From Oceanicaulis sp052055585 (GTDB lineage Bacteria > Pseudomonadota > Alphaproteobacteria > Caulobacterales > Maricaulaceae), in the NCBI RefSeq assembly GCF_052055585.1, contig NZ_CP170485.1:3041910-3105909 (forward strand): a stretch of DNA of 64,000 bases. Reading direction: 5' to 3'. The position numbers and the translations under genes are program-made. The notes under the pieces are model-generated. The model saw only the letters and a list, made by a program, of their open reading frames with translations, did no database searches and was not told where the DNA came from. Shown one piece after another: positions 7,856-16,103 of this stretch; the first letter of the stretch is position 1, and each line of letters begins with the position of its first letter.

Positions 7856-9367
7856 ATGGCCGGACTGGGACATAAGCTTGAGGCCCGACAGGGTCAGGGT
7901 CTGGTGATGACCCCTCAACTGCAGCAGGCCATCAAGCTGCTGCAGTTGAACAATATCGAGCTGGCCGAGTTCGTGGAAACCGAGCTGGAGCGCAATCCGC
8001 TGCTGGAGCGTGATGAACGCTCGGACGTGCCTGCGCTCGATGAATCCGCCCCGTCCGAGCCTTCGGAGAAGACCCGCGACAGTGGCGACGAGCTGAGTTT
8101 CGATGCACCGGGCAAGGCCGATGAGGCCTTCGACGCGGATACCGAGGCGATGTATTCGGATTCCAAATCCGACATGGCGGGCGCGGATGCGACCGGCGGC
8201 GCGGTGGACTGGTCGCGCGCGGGTTCTGGCGGTTCCTTCAATCATTCCGAATTTGACGCCGCCGACCATGCCAGCCGCGAAAAGACCCTGCACGAGCATC
8301 TGCATGACCAGCTGGCCGATCTGGCCTTGCAGCCGGCGGATCGCCTGATCGCGGCGCATCTGATCGATCTCGCGGACGAAGACGGCTATCTGCGCGCCGA
8401 CCTTGGTGAAACCGCCGAGCGTCTGGGCGTCACCCGGTCCGAAGTGGAAGCGGTGCTGGCGGCGCTGCAGAAGTTTGAACCCACAGGCGTCATGGCCCGC
8501 ACTCTTCAGGAATGCCTGGCGCTGCAGCTGCGGGAACGCGATCGGCTCGATCCGGCCATGGCGGCGCTGGTGGACCATCTGCCGCTTCTGGCCAAGCATG
8601 ACTATGCCGGGCTCAAGGCGCTGTGCGGGGTGGATTCCGAAGATCTCGAAGACATGATCGCCGAGCTCAAGCGCCTCACCCCCAAGCCGGGTTTGGGCTT
8701 TGGCGCCGATGGCGCGCGGGCGGTGGAAGCCGATGTCATGGTGCGCGAGCGCCCGGATGGCGGCTGGGCGGTGGAGCTCAATACCGATACCTTGCCGCGC
8801 GTCCTGATGAACAACCGCTATGCGGCCCAGATCAGCAAGTCCGCGCGCTCTGAAGACGAGAAGGTCTTCATCAGCCAGTGCACCCAGAACGCCTCCTGGC
8901 TCGTCAAAAGCCTCGATCAGCGCGCCCGGACGATCCTGAAGGTCGCCAGCGAGATCGTGCGCCAGCAGGACGCCTTCTTCGCCAAGGGCGTCGCCTGGTT
9001 GCGCCCGCTGAACCTCAAGACCGTGGCCGACGCGGTGGGCATGCACGAATCCACCGTCAGCCGGGTGACGTCGAACAAATACATGGCCACCCCGCGCGGC
9101 CTGTTCGAGCTGAAATACTTCTTCACCTCCGCCATTGCGTCTGCAGACGGGGGCGAGGCCTATTCCGCCGAGGCGGTCCGCTTCCGCATCAAGGCGATGA
9201 TTGATTCCGAGACGGCGGACGACGTGATGAGCGACGACAAGATCGTCGAGCGTCTTCTGGCTGATGGCGTTGATATTGCGCGCCGTACGGTGGCCAAATA
9301 CCGCGAGGCGATGAACATCCCCTCCTCGGTCAAGCGTCGGCGCAAGCTCAAGGGCATGAACGGCTGA
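7856..9367 (+). CDS. rpoN: RNA polymerase sigma-54 factor RpoN
   Basis: 503 aa. A Gln/Leu-rich region I at the N-terminus (LVMTPQLQQAIKLLQLNN) and an acidic region II (~55-130) are followed by the core-binding domain. Then come an HTH (TVADAVGMHESTVSRVTSNK) and the RpoN box ARRTVAKYREA near the C-terminus. It directs transcription from -24/-12 promoters with enhancer-binding ATPases. Its position between lptB and hpf/ptsN is the classical rpoN neighbourhood. Confidence 0.95.
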   Translation: MAGLGHKLEARQGQGLVMTPQLQQAIKLLQLNNIELAEFVETELERNPLLERDERSDVPALDESAPSEPSEKTRDSGDELSFDAPGKADEAFDADTEAMYSDSKSDMAGADATGGAVDWSRAGSGGSFNHSEFDAADHASREKTLHEHLHDQLADLALQPADRLIAAHLIDLADEDGYLRADLGETAERLGVTRSEVEAVLAALQKFEPTGVMARTLQECLALQLRERDRLDPAMAALVDHLPLLAKHDYAGLKALCGVDSEDLEDMIAELKRLTPKPGLGFGADGARAVEADVMVRERPDGGWAVELNTDTLPRVLMNNRYAAQISKSARSEDEKVFISQCTQNASWLVKSLDQRARTILKVASEIVRQQDAFFAKGVAWLRPLNLKTVADAVGMHESTVSRVTSNKYMATPRGLFELKYFFTSAIASADGGEAYSAEAVRFRIKAMIDSETADDVMSDDKIVERLLADGVDIARRTVAKYREAMNIPSSVKRRRKLKGMNG

Positions 9368-9517
9368 GGCCTTTGCTGCACTGCATGATGCGATTGGCCT
9401 ACCTGCCGTTCACCGTGTCGCACCAGTTCTCATTGACGGGCCCGCTTTGCTGCCTCTACCGTGAATGTCCGGTCTTTCTGACAGACCGGCCGCGCCCGGC
9501 GCGGGAGTGACCCTTGA

Positions 9518-9553
9518 GGGGTCCAACGCGCCGAAGGCGCGCTCTTGGACCCC
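9518..9553 (+). promoter_or_regulatory. Stable leader hairpin upstream of hpf
   Basis: The 15-base arm at 9518-9532 (GGGGTCCAACGCGCC) pairs with GGCGCG at 9536-9541 and TTGGACCCC at 9545-9553. There is a three-base GAA loop and a CTC bulge. It ends 18 bases before the hpf ATG at 9572, and no T-run follows, so it does not look like a terminator. It may control hpf translation or mRNA stability, or protect a processed 5' end. Confidence 0.6.
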
Positions 9554-9571
9554 CAGTTGAAGGGAGCTCTC

Positions 9572-10210
9572 ATGTTTATCCAGTTCGTCTCCAAAGGCAT
9601 CGATGTTTCCCCGGCTCTGCGCGAGCGCATGGAAACACGCATTACCGACGCCGGTTCGAAATATTTCAATCGACCGGCCGAAGCCTTTGTCGTCGCGAGC
9701 AAGGAGGGGTACGGCTTCAAAGTGGACATCTCGCTCCACCTGCCGTCAGGGGCTTTTCTTCAGGCGTCCGGTTCGGCCGAGGACGCCTATGGCGCAGCGG
9801 AAGACGCCGCCGGCCATCTCGAGAAACGATTGCGCCGTTATAAAAGACGCCTGAAAGATCACCATTCAGACATCAAGTCCGATTTGCCGGCCGCCGAACC
9901 GACCCCGGTTCTGGTGCTCCGCTCGGATCGTCGTCAGGCCGAGCTGCCCGATGATGATCATGACGAGGATGATGGCGGCGCGGTGGGCGGCGATGAGCCG
10001 GTGATTATCGCCGAACAGGCGGCCGAGCTGAAAACCCTCACGGTTTCAATGGCGGTCCTTGAAATGGACCTTGCAGACGCGCCGTTTGTGCTGTTCCGCA
10101 ACGCCGCCAATGGCGCCATGAATTTCGTCTATCGCCGTCCTGACGGACATGTGGGCTGGATTGATCCGTCCCGAGGCGCTAAAGACGCGGCCAGCGCGGC
10201 TGCGGAGTAA
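9572..10210 (+). CDS. hpf: Long-form ribosome hibernation promoting factor
   Basis: 212 aa from the ATG at 9572, preceded by an AGGGAG ribosome-binding site. The N-terminal ~100 residues are an S30AE fold (FIQFVSKGIDVSPALRERME, then KYFNRPAEAFVVASKEG). An acidic, His-rich linker (DDDHDEDDGG) leads to a C-terminal S30AE_C dimerisation domain (VLEMDLADAPFVLFRNAANG, then VYRRPDGHVGWIDP). Long HPF dimerises 70S ribosomes into inactive 100S particles in stationary phase. It is linked to rpoN and ptsN as in many proteobacteria. Confidence 0.92.
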   Translation: MFIQFVSKGIDVSPALRERMETRITDAGSKYFNRPAEAFVVASKEGYGFKVDISLHLPSGAFLQASGSAEDAYGAAEDAAGHLEKRLRRYKRRLKDHHSDIKSDLPAAEPTPVLVLRSDRRQAELPDDDHDEDDGGAVGGDEPVIIAEQAAELKTLTVSMAVLEMDLADAPFVLFRNAANGAMNFVYRRPDGHVGWIDPSRGAKDAASAAAE

Positions 10211-10253
10211 ATGAAACTCACAGCCGCTGGGGCAGCCAGCAGTTGAGCGTTTC

Positions 10254-10718
10254 ATGGCTCTGAGCACTCTCATTCCGCCAGGCGGCGTTTCCGCCGAACT
10301 GGCAGCGACAAGTCGCAAGCAGGCCCTGGTGGGGCTTGCCGAACTCGCAGAACGGGCTCTGGGCGTCTCCGCACGGCCGGTCCTGGATGCGGTGATCGAA
10401 CGCGAGAAACTCGGATCGACCGGGGTGGGGGATGGCGTGGCCATTCCCCATGCCCGCACCGATCTGGTGGATCGGGTGTGCGGCGTGTTCGCGCGGCTCA
10501 AGAACCCGGTGGATTTCGACGCCATCGATGGTCAGCCTGCCGATCTGATCTTCCTGCTGCTTGCGCCTGAAGACGCGGGCGCGGATCATCTCAAGGCGCT
10601 GGCCCAGGTGTCGCGCTTCTTCCGGCGTGAGGAACTGCGTCGGGCCGTGCGTGCGGCCCCGGATGCAGACGCGGTCGCCGCCCTGCTCAACAATGGCGTG
10701 GAAAGCGACGCGGCCTGA
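10254..10718 (+). CDS. ptsN: Nitrogen-PTS EIIA component (EIIA-Ntr)
   Basis: 154 aa, one PTS EIIA type-2 domain. The phosphorylated His is H66 in GDGVAIPHARTDLVD. It belongs to the regulatory Ntr phosphotransfer chain PtsP-PtsO-PtsN, which in alphaproteobacteria is tied to nitrogen, potassium and (p)ppGpp signalling. It closes the rpoN-hpf-ptsN run and is followed by a strong terminator. Confidence 0.92.
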   Translation: MALSTLIPPGGVSAELAATSRKQALVGLAELAERALGVSARPVLDAVIEREKLGSTGVGDGVAIPHARTDLVDRVCGVFARLKNPVDFDAIDGQPADLIFLLLAPEDAGADHLKALAQVSRFFRREELRRAVRAAPDADAVAALLNNGVESDAA

Positions 10719-10743
10719 TCCGCTGACCGTCCTGCAAAAGACC

Positions 10744-10776
10744 AAAGCCCCGACCTGATGGCCGGGGCTTTTTCTT
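10744..10776 (+). terminator. Rho-independent terminator after ptsN
   Basis: AAAGCCCCG ... CGGGGCTTTTT hairpin with a T-run, 25 bases after the ptsN stop and just before the convergent isoaspartyl peptidase gene. Confidence 0.85.
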
Positions 10777-10782
10777 TCTGGA

Positions 10783-11643
10783 TCAGCTCATCTGCACATC
10801 GATGCGGCCGTCGGGATGGACGATGGCGCGCTTCATGCCCGGCGAATTGAACTGGGCGGTCACAGCGCCCGAGGCGTCCACAGCAATCAGCCCGCCTTCA
10901 CCGCCCAGCCGCGCCACATCGCCAAGCGCGCCTTCAACGGCTTCGGCCAGCGGGCGTCCGGCGTATTTGACGCGGGCTGACACGTCCGCGGCAGCGTTGG
11001 CGCGCATGAAATACTCGCCCTGCCCGGTGCAGCTGACGGCCACGCGTTCATCCGCCCAGGTGCCCGAGCCGATGATTGGGGTATCGCCCACCCGGCCCCA
11101 GACCTTGTTGAGCGTGCCGCCCGTGGAGGTCGCCGCCGCGAGCCGGCCGTCGAGATCGAGCGCCACAGCCCCCACTGTTCCGGTCGGGATCGGGCGCGGA
11201 TCAGGGTCGGCGGCGGATTTGTAATAGCTGTCCGGGTCTTCAACCTGCGCCAGGCCCGTCTTCTCGGCAAAGGCTTCCGCGCCCTTGCCGGCCAGCAGGA
11301 CGTGCGGGGTGTGCTCCATCACGGCGCGCGCCGCCCGGATCGGAGACAGAAATCCGGTCAGCGCCGAGACCGCCCCGGCATTGCGGGTCGGGCCGTCCAT
11401 CACGGCGGCGTCCAGCTCATACCGGCCCGCCGCGTTCGGGGCGCTGCCCTTGCCCGCCACATAAAGGCCCGAGGCTTCGAGATCGGCGACCGCCTCGACC
11501 ACCGCGTCCAGCGCGGACTGGCCGGCCATCAGCGCGGCGCGCGTGCGATTGGCCAGATCGGTGAGGTGCGCGATCTCGCGCTCATAGCTGCGATCGGCCA
11601 GAACGCCTGCGCCGCCGTGAAGAACCAGAACCGGTGTGGTCAT
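10783..11643 (-). CDS. iaaA: Isoaspartyl peptidase/L-asparaginase (Ntn hydrolase)
   Basis: 286 aa precursor of the plant-type asparaginase family. It begins PVLVLHGGAG and contains PTGTVGAVALDLDGRLAAAT, in which the Thr of G-T-V-G-A becomes the N-terminal nucleophile after autocleavage, giving an alpha (~170 aa) and a beta subunit. The GTWAD and TGQGEYFMR segments line the active site. Likely role: cleavage of isoaspartyl dipeptides from damaged proteins and asparagine hydrolysis. No signal peptide is visible, so it is probably cytoplasmic. Confidence 0.88.
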   Translation of the reverse strand: MTTPVLVLHGGAGVLADRSYEREIAHLTDLANRTRAALMAGQSALDAVVEAVADLEASGLYVAGKGSAPNAAGRYELDAAVMDGPTRNAGAVSALTGFLSPIRAARAVMEHTPHVLLAGKGAEAFAEKTGLAQVEDPDSYYKSAADPDPRPIPTGTVGAVALDLDGRLAAATSTGGTLNKVWGRVGDTPIIGSGTWADERVAVSCTGQGEYFMRANAAADVSARVKYAGRPLAEAVEGALGDVARLGGEGGLIAVDASGAVTAQFNSPGMKRAIVHPDGRIDVQMS

Positions 11644-11844
11644 GCCGTCCTCGAAACTCGATGAATGAACTCAATGGATCGTGTGGCATTAACACCGTGT
11701 GAGGCGGGGTGAAAGCGCGGCGTCATGCCCATGTGACATGCATTCCAATTTGCCGGGCGAGGCGCTATGTCAGAGGGGAGATCGGCGAGGGCTCCATCCC
11801 GTCGCCTCCAAGCCTTAGAACACTCACACCCAGGGGAGAGAGAC

Positions 11845-12618
11845 ATGGATTTCAAAGGCATTGCAGCCGTCGTCACCGGCGGCGCATCGGGTCTGGGCGA
11901 AGGCACCGCCCGTCGTCTGGCCGCTGAAGGCGCCAAGGTCACCCTGTTTGACCTCAATGAAGAGCGCGGCGAAGCCGTGGCCAAGGAGATCGGCGGCGTG
12001 TTCGCCAAAGTGAACGTGGCGGACGCCGAGAACGTCAAGGCCGGCTTTGAAAAGGCCCGCGCCGCCCACGGTCAGGAACGCGTTCTGGTGAACTGCGCCG
12101 GCATTGGCTGGGCCGAGAAGACCGCGCGTCGCGCCTCCTCTGGCGATATCGTTATGCACCAGCTCGACAAGTTCCAGCTGGTGGTCAACGTCAACCTGAT
12201 CGGCAGCTTCAACTGCGCCGCCATTTCCGCCTCGGGCATGCTGACGCTGGACCCGACCGAGTCCGGTCGTGGCGTCATCATCAACACCGCCTCGGTCGCG
12301 GCTCAGGACGGGCAGATCGGCCAGGTCGCCTATTCCGCCTCCAAGGGCGGGATTTACGGCATGACCCTGCCGATGGCGCGCGATCTGGCGCGTGAAGGCG
12401 TGCGGGTGAACACCATCCTGCCGGGCTTCTTTGAAACCCCGATCTACGAGCAGATGCCGCCGGAAGTGAAAGTGAACCTGGCCGCGAACCTGCAATTCCC
12501 GCAGCGCTTCGGCACCCCGGCCGAATACGCCGATCTGGTCGCCTTCATGGTGTCCAACGACTATATCAACGCCGAATGCGTCCGCCTGGACGCCGGCGCG
12601 CGCATGCCCCCGAAATAA
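11845..12618 (+). CDS. Short-chain dehydrogenase (HSD17B10 / 3-hydroxyacyl-CoA dehydrogenase type 2-like)
   Basis: 257 aa from the ATG at 11845, preceded by GGGGAGAG. Rossmann motif TGGASGLGEGTA, NCAGIG, catalytic Ser in NTASVAAQDGQ and YSASKGG (Y-x-x-x-K), followed by GMTLPMARDLA and ILPGFFETPIYEQMP. The sequence fits the type-2 3-hydroxyacyl-CoA / 2-methyl-3-hydroxybutyryl-CoA dehydrogenase subgroup, acting on branched-chain or fatty acyl-CoA beta-oxidation intermediates with NAD. Substrate is inferred from subgroup similarity. Confidence 0.83.
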   Translation: MDFKGIAAVVTGGASGLGEGTARRLAAEGAKVTLFDLNEERGEAVAKEIGGVFAKVNVADAENVKAGFEKARAAHGQERVLVNCAGIGWAEKTARRASSGDIVMHQLDKFQLVVNVNLIGSFNCAAISASGMLTLDPTESGRGVIINTASVAAQDGQIGQVAYSASKGGIYGMTLPMARDLAREGVRVNTILPGFFETPIYEQMPPEVKVNLAANLQFPQRFGTPAEYADLVAFMVSNDYINAECVRLDAGARMPPK

Positions 12619-12641
12619 GGGCGATGCAGCGCTGAAACACA

Positions 12642-12673
12642 AACCCCGGAGCCTGTGCTCCGGGGTTTTTTTG
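12642..12673 (+). terminator. Rho-independent terminator after the SDR gene
   Basis: AACCCCGGAG CCTGTG CTCCGGGGTT followed by a run of T, 24 bases after the stop. Confidence 0.88.
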
Positions 12674-12820
12674 TCTCCGGGCCCAGACTTGTCCACGCGG
12701 GCGGGCCGAGCCGTACACTGGCGGCGCTCTTTCTCAGCCTGAATCTCGAACCCGACCCGAACCGACGGGATGGTAGTCGTAGTAGGAGCCCTCTCTTATG
12801 AGAGTCGCACGACTCCCACG

Positions 12821-12849
12821 AAAAAGCCGGACCCGAAGGCCCGGCTCTT
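12821..12849 (-). terminator. Terminator with UUCG tetraloop, minus strand
   Basis: Read on the minus strand: AGCCGGGCC TTCG GGTCCGGCTTTTT, a 9-bp stem with one G-U pair, a very stable UUCG loop and a T-run. It lies 23 bases downstream of the lipoprotein gene's stop. The rest of 12674-12871 shows a small CTCTC-TTAT-GAGAG hairpin (12791-12804) and no gene. Confidence 0.85.
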
Positions 12850-12871
12850 GCGACTTTCAAATGTGAACGCG

Positions 12872-13390
12872 CTAATTCGTAACGGGTCTTTGAACGCGCG
12901 GACCCAGATTGGCGATGACCTCGCGGGCGTTGAACGCGTCCGGCGCATCCGGAATGGCGCCGCGGCCCAGCACGATCTCCGCCATCGCTTCATAGCGGGT
13001 GACCTCGCGCAGGTTCACATCATTCCAGAACGGATCGTACCGGCCATACCAGCCATAGGCCGGGTGGTAATAGCGGTACTGGAGCCCGAAACGGTCATAG
13101 CTGGATGACCCCACCAGCCGTGTATCGCTTTCGGTGTCGCGCTGGGTGAGACGGAAATAATCATAGCCCTGATCGAGCGTCAGCTCGGCGGCGCGATACA
13201 GAAGATAGGTCTCCACCGTGTCGCGATCGGTCAGCGAATTGCCGCTGAAGCTGATCCGGAAGCGGTCGGATTCCACTTGCTGTTCGGTCAGCCCGTAGCG
13301 GGACTCGCCGGCGGGGGCGTAGGGGGTGGGGCCGCTGGCGCAACTCGCCAGCACGGCTGCAAGGCTGATGACGGCGACTGTTCTCAGCAT
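12872..13390 (-). CDS. CC0125/CC1285-family lipoprotein
   Basis: 172 aa from the ATG that begins MLRTVAVISLAAVLASC, a signal peptide with lipobox LASC. The mature part contains PYAPAGESRYGLTEQQVESD, then RFRISFSGNSLTDRDTVETY and YRAAELTLDQGYDYFRL. This is the signature of a Caulobacterales/Maricaulales lipoprotein family of unknown function (CC0125/CC1285). Upstream in-frame codons to 13447 look non-coding. It is probably an envelope lipoprotein. Confidence 0.82.
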   Translation of the reverse strand: MLRTVAVISLAAVLASCASGPTPYAPAGESRYGLTEQQVESDRFRISFSGNSLTDRDTVETYLLYRAAELTLDQGYDYFRLTQRDTESDTRLVGSSSYDRFGLQYRYYHPAYGWYGRYDPFWNDVNLREVTRYEAMAEIVLGRGAIPDAPDAFNAREVIANLGPRVQRPVTN

Positions 13391-13494
13391 GATCGGATCC
13401 CTCTCATGACGTGCATCATGGTGAATATGGGGGGAAGTCGATGCCAAGTGAAGGCGCAGACGCCCAGATTTAATCCTTCAGGCCGGGCGGGCGC

Positions 13495-13650
13495 CTAGAA
13501 CTGGATCAGCCGACCGCGCAGCAGGACCATGTTGCGATCCGCCTGCATGAGCTTGCGTCCGGCGGGGGACAGGGTGCGGCCTTGTCCGGCGTTCGCGGCG
13601 GTGCGGGCGGTTTTCCGGGCCAGCGCCAGAATGTTCATTGAGCGTCGCAT
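13495..13650 (-). CDS. Small basic hypothetical protein (51 aa)
   Basis: A 51-aa reading frame from ATG 13648-13650, preceded at proper distance by a GGAGA ribosome-binding site on the minus strand. The product is Arg/Ala-rich (MRRSMNILALARKTARTA...) and ends MVLLRGRLIQF. That tail resembles the C-terminus of the TPR protein encoded next door (ILLLRGQIIDARRTG). Function unknown; the good ribosome-binding site is the main argument that it is translated. Confidence 0.5.
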   Translation of the reverse strand: MRRSMNILALARKTARTAANAGQGRTLSPAGRKLMQADRNMVLLRGRLIQF

Positions 13651-13709
13651 GGGTCTCTCCTGAGCGGTCACTGGAAGAGCATGCGCGTCAGGGTTGTTCC
13701 TGAAAAGCC

Positions 13710-14342
13710 CTATCCCGTGCGGCGGGCGTCAATGATCTGGCCGCGCAACAGAAGAATATCAATGTTTTCAGGGTCCAGACGGCGCGCGGCCTCGATGTCA
13801 GACAGGGCGGCGTCAAAGTCGCCCTTGCCCAGACGGGCGCGGGCGCGCAGCTGATACGCCACAGGGTTCGCCGCATCCTGCTCCAGCGCCAGGCTGGAGG
13901 CGGCTTCAGCGGCGTCAAAATCCTCAAGCGCGATATGAACCCCTGCAATGCCGGCCTGAAGCTCGGCGCGCTCGGGCGCAAACGCCAGCGCCTGTTCGAA
14001 ACTGATCCGGGCCTGCTCGTACTCCCCGGCGGCGACAAAGGCCTCCCCGGACTGGGCCAGCATGAGGGCGCGGCTCAGATCGCTCGCCATCTGGGCGGAT
14101 TGGGCGGCCTCTCGCAGACGCAGCGCGCCGGGCGCTTCCTGACCCAGCGCAATCAGGGCCAGAGACACGCAATGCTCGGCCGGCCAGCCGCCGCCCTGAT
14201 GACGCCAGGTCAGGGCGTCCTCATAGGCGTTCTCGGCATCATCCTGAATGGCGCTCAGACAGGCTTCCAGCCGCGCCTGATCGCTCGGGGGCGGGGTCTG
14301 GGCGAAGGCCAGAGACAGGGTCAGAAGGATCACAGGCGCCAT
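13710..14342 (-). CDS. Secreted tetratricopeptide-repeat protein
   Basis: 210 aa. An N-terminal signal peptide (MAPVILLTLSLAFAQ) is followed by at least three TPR units from ~95 to 205: GEAFVAAGEYEQARISFEQA, then IALEDFDAAEAASSLAL and ARLGKGDFDAALSDIEAARR. Probably a periplasmic scaffold or protein-interaction factor. It overlaps nothing and is divergent from the epimerase-like gene. No specific role can be assigned. Confidence 0.75.
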   Translation of the reverse strand: MAPVILLTLSLAFAQTPPPSDQARLEACLSAIQDDAENAYEDALTWRHQGGGWPAEHCVSLALIALGQEAPGALRLREAAQSAQMASDLSRALMLAQSGEAFVAAGEYEQARISFEQALAFAPERAELQAGIAGVHIALEDFDAAEAASSLALEQDAANPVAYQLRARARLGKGDFDAALSDIEAARRLDPENIDILLLRGQIIDARRTG

Positions 14343-14404
14343 GACGGGGTTTCCCAGAGGCTGAAATGACGTCTAAGCCTAGCGGGCCAGTCCGGGAGAC
14401 GTCC

Positions 14405-15256
14405 ATGAGCGCACGCAGCATCACCCTTTACGGCTTCGGCTTCACCGCCCGCGCCATCGCCCGGCGGATGCATGAGGATGGCTGGCGGGTGGTCGCGACA
14501 ACGCGCTCCAGCGAACAGGCGCACGCGATCGCGGCGTCGGGCTATGAGCCGGTGCTTGCAGATCCCGCTGACGCCTCAGGCTGTCAGGCCTTGCAGGACG
14601 CCGCCCGGGCGTCAGATGCGCTGGTGCTTTGCGCCCCGCCCGGAGAGGGTGGAGATCCCTTTCAGCCTGCTCTGGCGTCGGTTGATCTGGGCGGTAAATG
14701 GCTCGGCTATCTGTCCACCACGGGGGTTTATGGTGATCGTCAGGGCGGCTGGGCGTTCGAATATGACGCCCCGACCCCGGGGCAGGATCGCTCCATCCGT
14801 CGAGCGCACGCCGAAGCGCACTGGCTGGACCGTGGCGCGCGTCTGTTCCGGCTGGCGGGGATTTATGGTCCGGGCCGCTCGGCCTTTGACCGGCTGGAGG
14901 CGGAGAAGACGGTGTTTGACAAACCCGGCCACGTCTTCTGCCGCGTGCATGTGGACGATATCGCCCAGGCGGTTTCGCGCGCCATCGCCCGGCCCGACGC
15001 GAGCGGCGCGTTCAATCTCGCGGATGACTGGCCGGACACCCAGCCCAATGTCATGACCGGGGCGGCGCAGATCGCCGGCCGTCCGGCCCCGCATATCGAA
15101 CCCTTTGACCCACAGAACGCCACCCGCATGCAGGCGAGTTTTTATGCTGAATGTCGCCGCGTTTCGAACGCCCGCACCAAGGCCGCGCTGGGCTGGCGGC
15201 CTCGCTATCCGAGCTGGCGGGAAGGGCTTCAGGCGATTTGGGATCAGCGAGACTAG
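14405..15256 (+). CDS. NAD(P)-dependent epimerase/dehydratase-like SDR (YeeZ-like)
   Basis: 283 aa from ATG 14405, with GGGAGA upstream. Atypical extended SDR: nucleotide-binding start LYGFGFTARAIARRMHEDGW (G-x-G-x-x-A), substrate/cofactor segment YLSTTGVYGDRQGGW, LFRLAGIYGPGRSAFDRL and VHVDDIAQAV. The typical Y-x-x-x-K is replaced by a less standard arrangement (the GVYGD Tyr lacks a K four residues on), as in the YeeZ group. Substrate unknown. Its stop overlaps that of the convergent hydrolase by 4 bases. Confidence 0.72.
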   Translation: MSARSITLYGFGFTARAIARRMHEDGWRVVATTRSSEQAHAIAASGYEPVLADPADASGCQALQDAARASDALVLCAPPGEGGDPFQPALASVDLGGKWLGYLSTTGVYGDRQGGWAFEYDAPTPGQDRSIRRAHAEAHWLDRGARLFRLAGIYGPGRSAFDRLEAEKTVFDKPGHVFCRVHVDDIAQAVSRAIARPDASGAFNLADDWPDTQPNVMTGAAQIAGRPAPHIEPFDPQNATRMQASFYAECRRVSNARTKAALGWRPRYPSWREGLQAIWDQRD

Positions 15257-15996
15257 CTGCTGACGCTTTCAATCATCCGTACCAGCGCCTTGAGGTCCTC
15301 GGGCGCGCTCAGCCCGTGATCGCCCGCCTTGGACAGCTCATAGCGCACATCGTTTGAGGTGATCTGTTCGAGCACCCGCAGGCCATGGCTCCAGGGCACG
15401 TCCCGGTCATGCCAGCCATGCAGGATGCGCACCGGGCCTTCAAACGGAATGGGCGCGTTGAGCACACTCCAGTTCCGGCCATCCTCGATCAGTGTCTTGG
15501 TGATCGGATAGGGCGGGCCATAGGGGTTGGGACGCAGCCACTGGCCTTCGTCCTCGATCTGCTGGCGGATGTGGAAGGGTAATTGCTCCCAGATCAGGGT
15601 TTCGGTGAAATCCGCCGCCGGGGCGACCAGCACCAGCGCCTTCACTTTTTCAGGACGCGCCAGGGCCAGCAGCAGCGCCATCCAGCCGCCCATGGACGAC
15701 CCGACAAGGATTTGCGGACCTGTGGTTTGCTGATCCAGCATGGCGAGCGCGTCCTCACGCCACTGGCTGATCGTGGCGTCCTCCCAGGCGCCGTCCGACG
15801 CCCCGTGCGCGCTGTAATCAAAGCGCAGGAAGGCGCGCCCGGCGTCGTCCGCCCACGCCTGCAACGCGGTCGCCTTGGTTCCGGTCATGTCCGACTTGAA
15901 CCCGCCCAGAAACATCACGCCGGGGCCGGATCCATCCCGCTTGTGGAAGGCGAGGCCGGGCTGGCCGGGGCGTTCAAGGCGTTGCGGTTCGGTCAT
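15253..15996 (-). CDS. Alpha/beta hydrolase (ABHD10/serine esterase-like)
   Basis: 247 aa. Oxyanion region VMFLGGFKSDMTGTKA, nucleophile elbow VGSSMGGWMALLLAL (Ser), acid Asp in LHGWHDRDVPW and His in AGDHGLS. The GGFKSDMTGTKA and RFDYSAHGASDG segments match the bacterial/mitochondrial ABHD10-like palmitoyl thioesterase/esterase group. Probably a cytoplasmic carboxylesterase or thioesterase; the natural substrate is unknown. Confidence 0.78.
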   Translation of the reverse strand: MTEPQRLERPGQPGLAFHKRDGSGPGVMFLGGFKSDMTGTKATALQAWADDAGRAFLRFDYSAHGASDGAWEDATISQWREDALAMLDQQTTGPQILVGSSMGGWMALLLALARPEKVKALVLVAPAADFTETLIWEQLPFHIRQQIEDEGQWLRPNPYGPPYPITKTLIEDGRNWSVLNAPIPFEGPVRILHGWHDRDVPWSHGLRVLEQITSNDVRYELSKAGDHGLSAPEDLKALVRMIESVSS

Positions 15997-16103
15997 GGTG
16001 ATCTCCCTGGCGGCGCCGTCATGGTTTACGGACCCGCCCGGTCGCGGTTATCTGAAGGGCTTGCGGGCCGTCAACCGGTCCGGCGATCAGAAGGCGTACG
16101 CGT

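Noticed and set aside
7853..9046. 397-codon minus-strand frame opposite rpoN
   Set aside because: Antisense shadow of a clearly conserved rpoN; no recognisable protein features.
10744..10776. Possible small RNA at the ptsN/asparaginase junction
   Set aside because: The hairpin and T-run are fully explained as the ptsN terminator; no separate promoter is visible.
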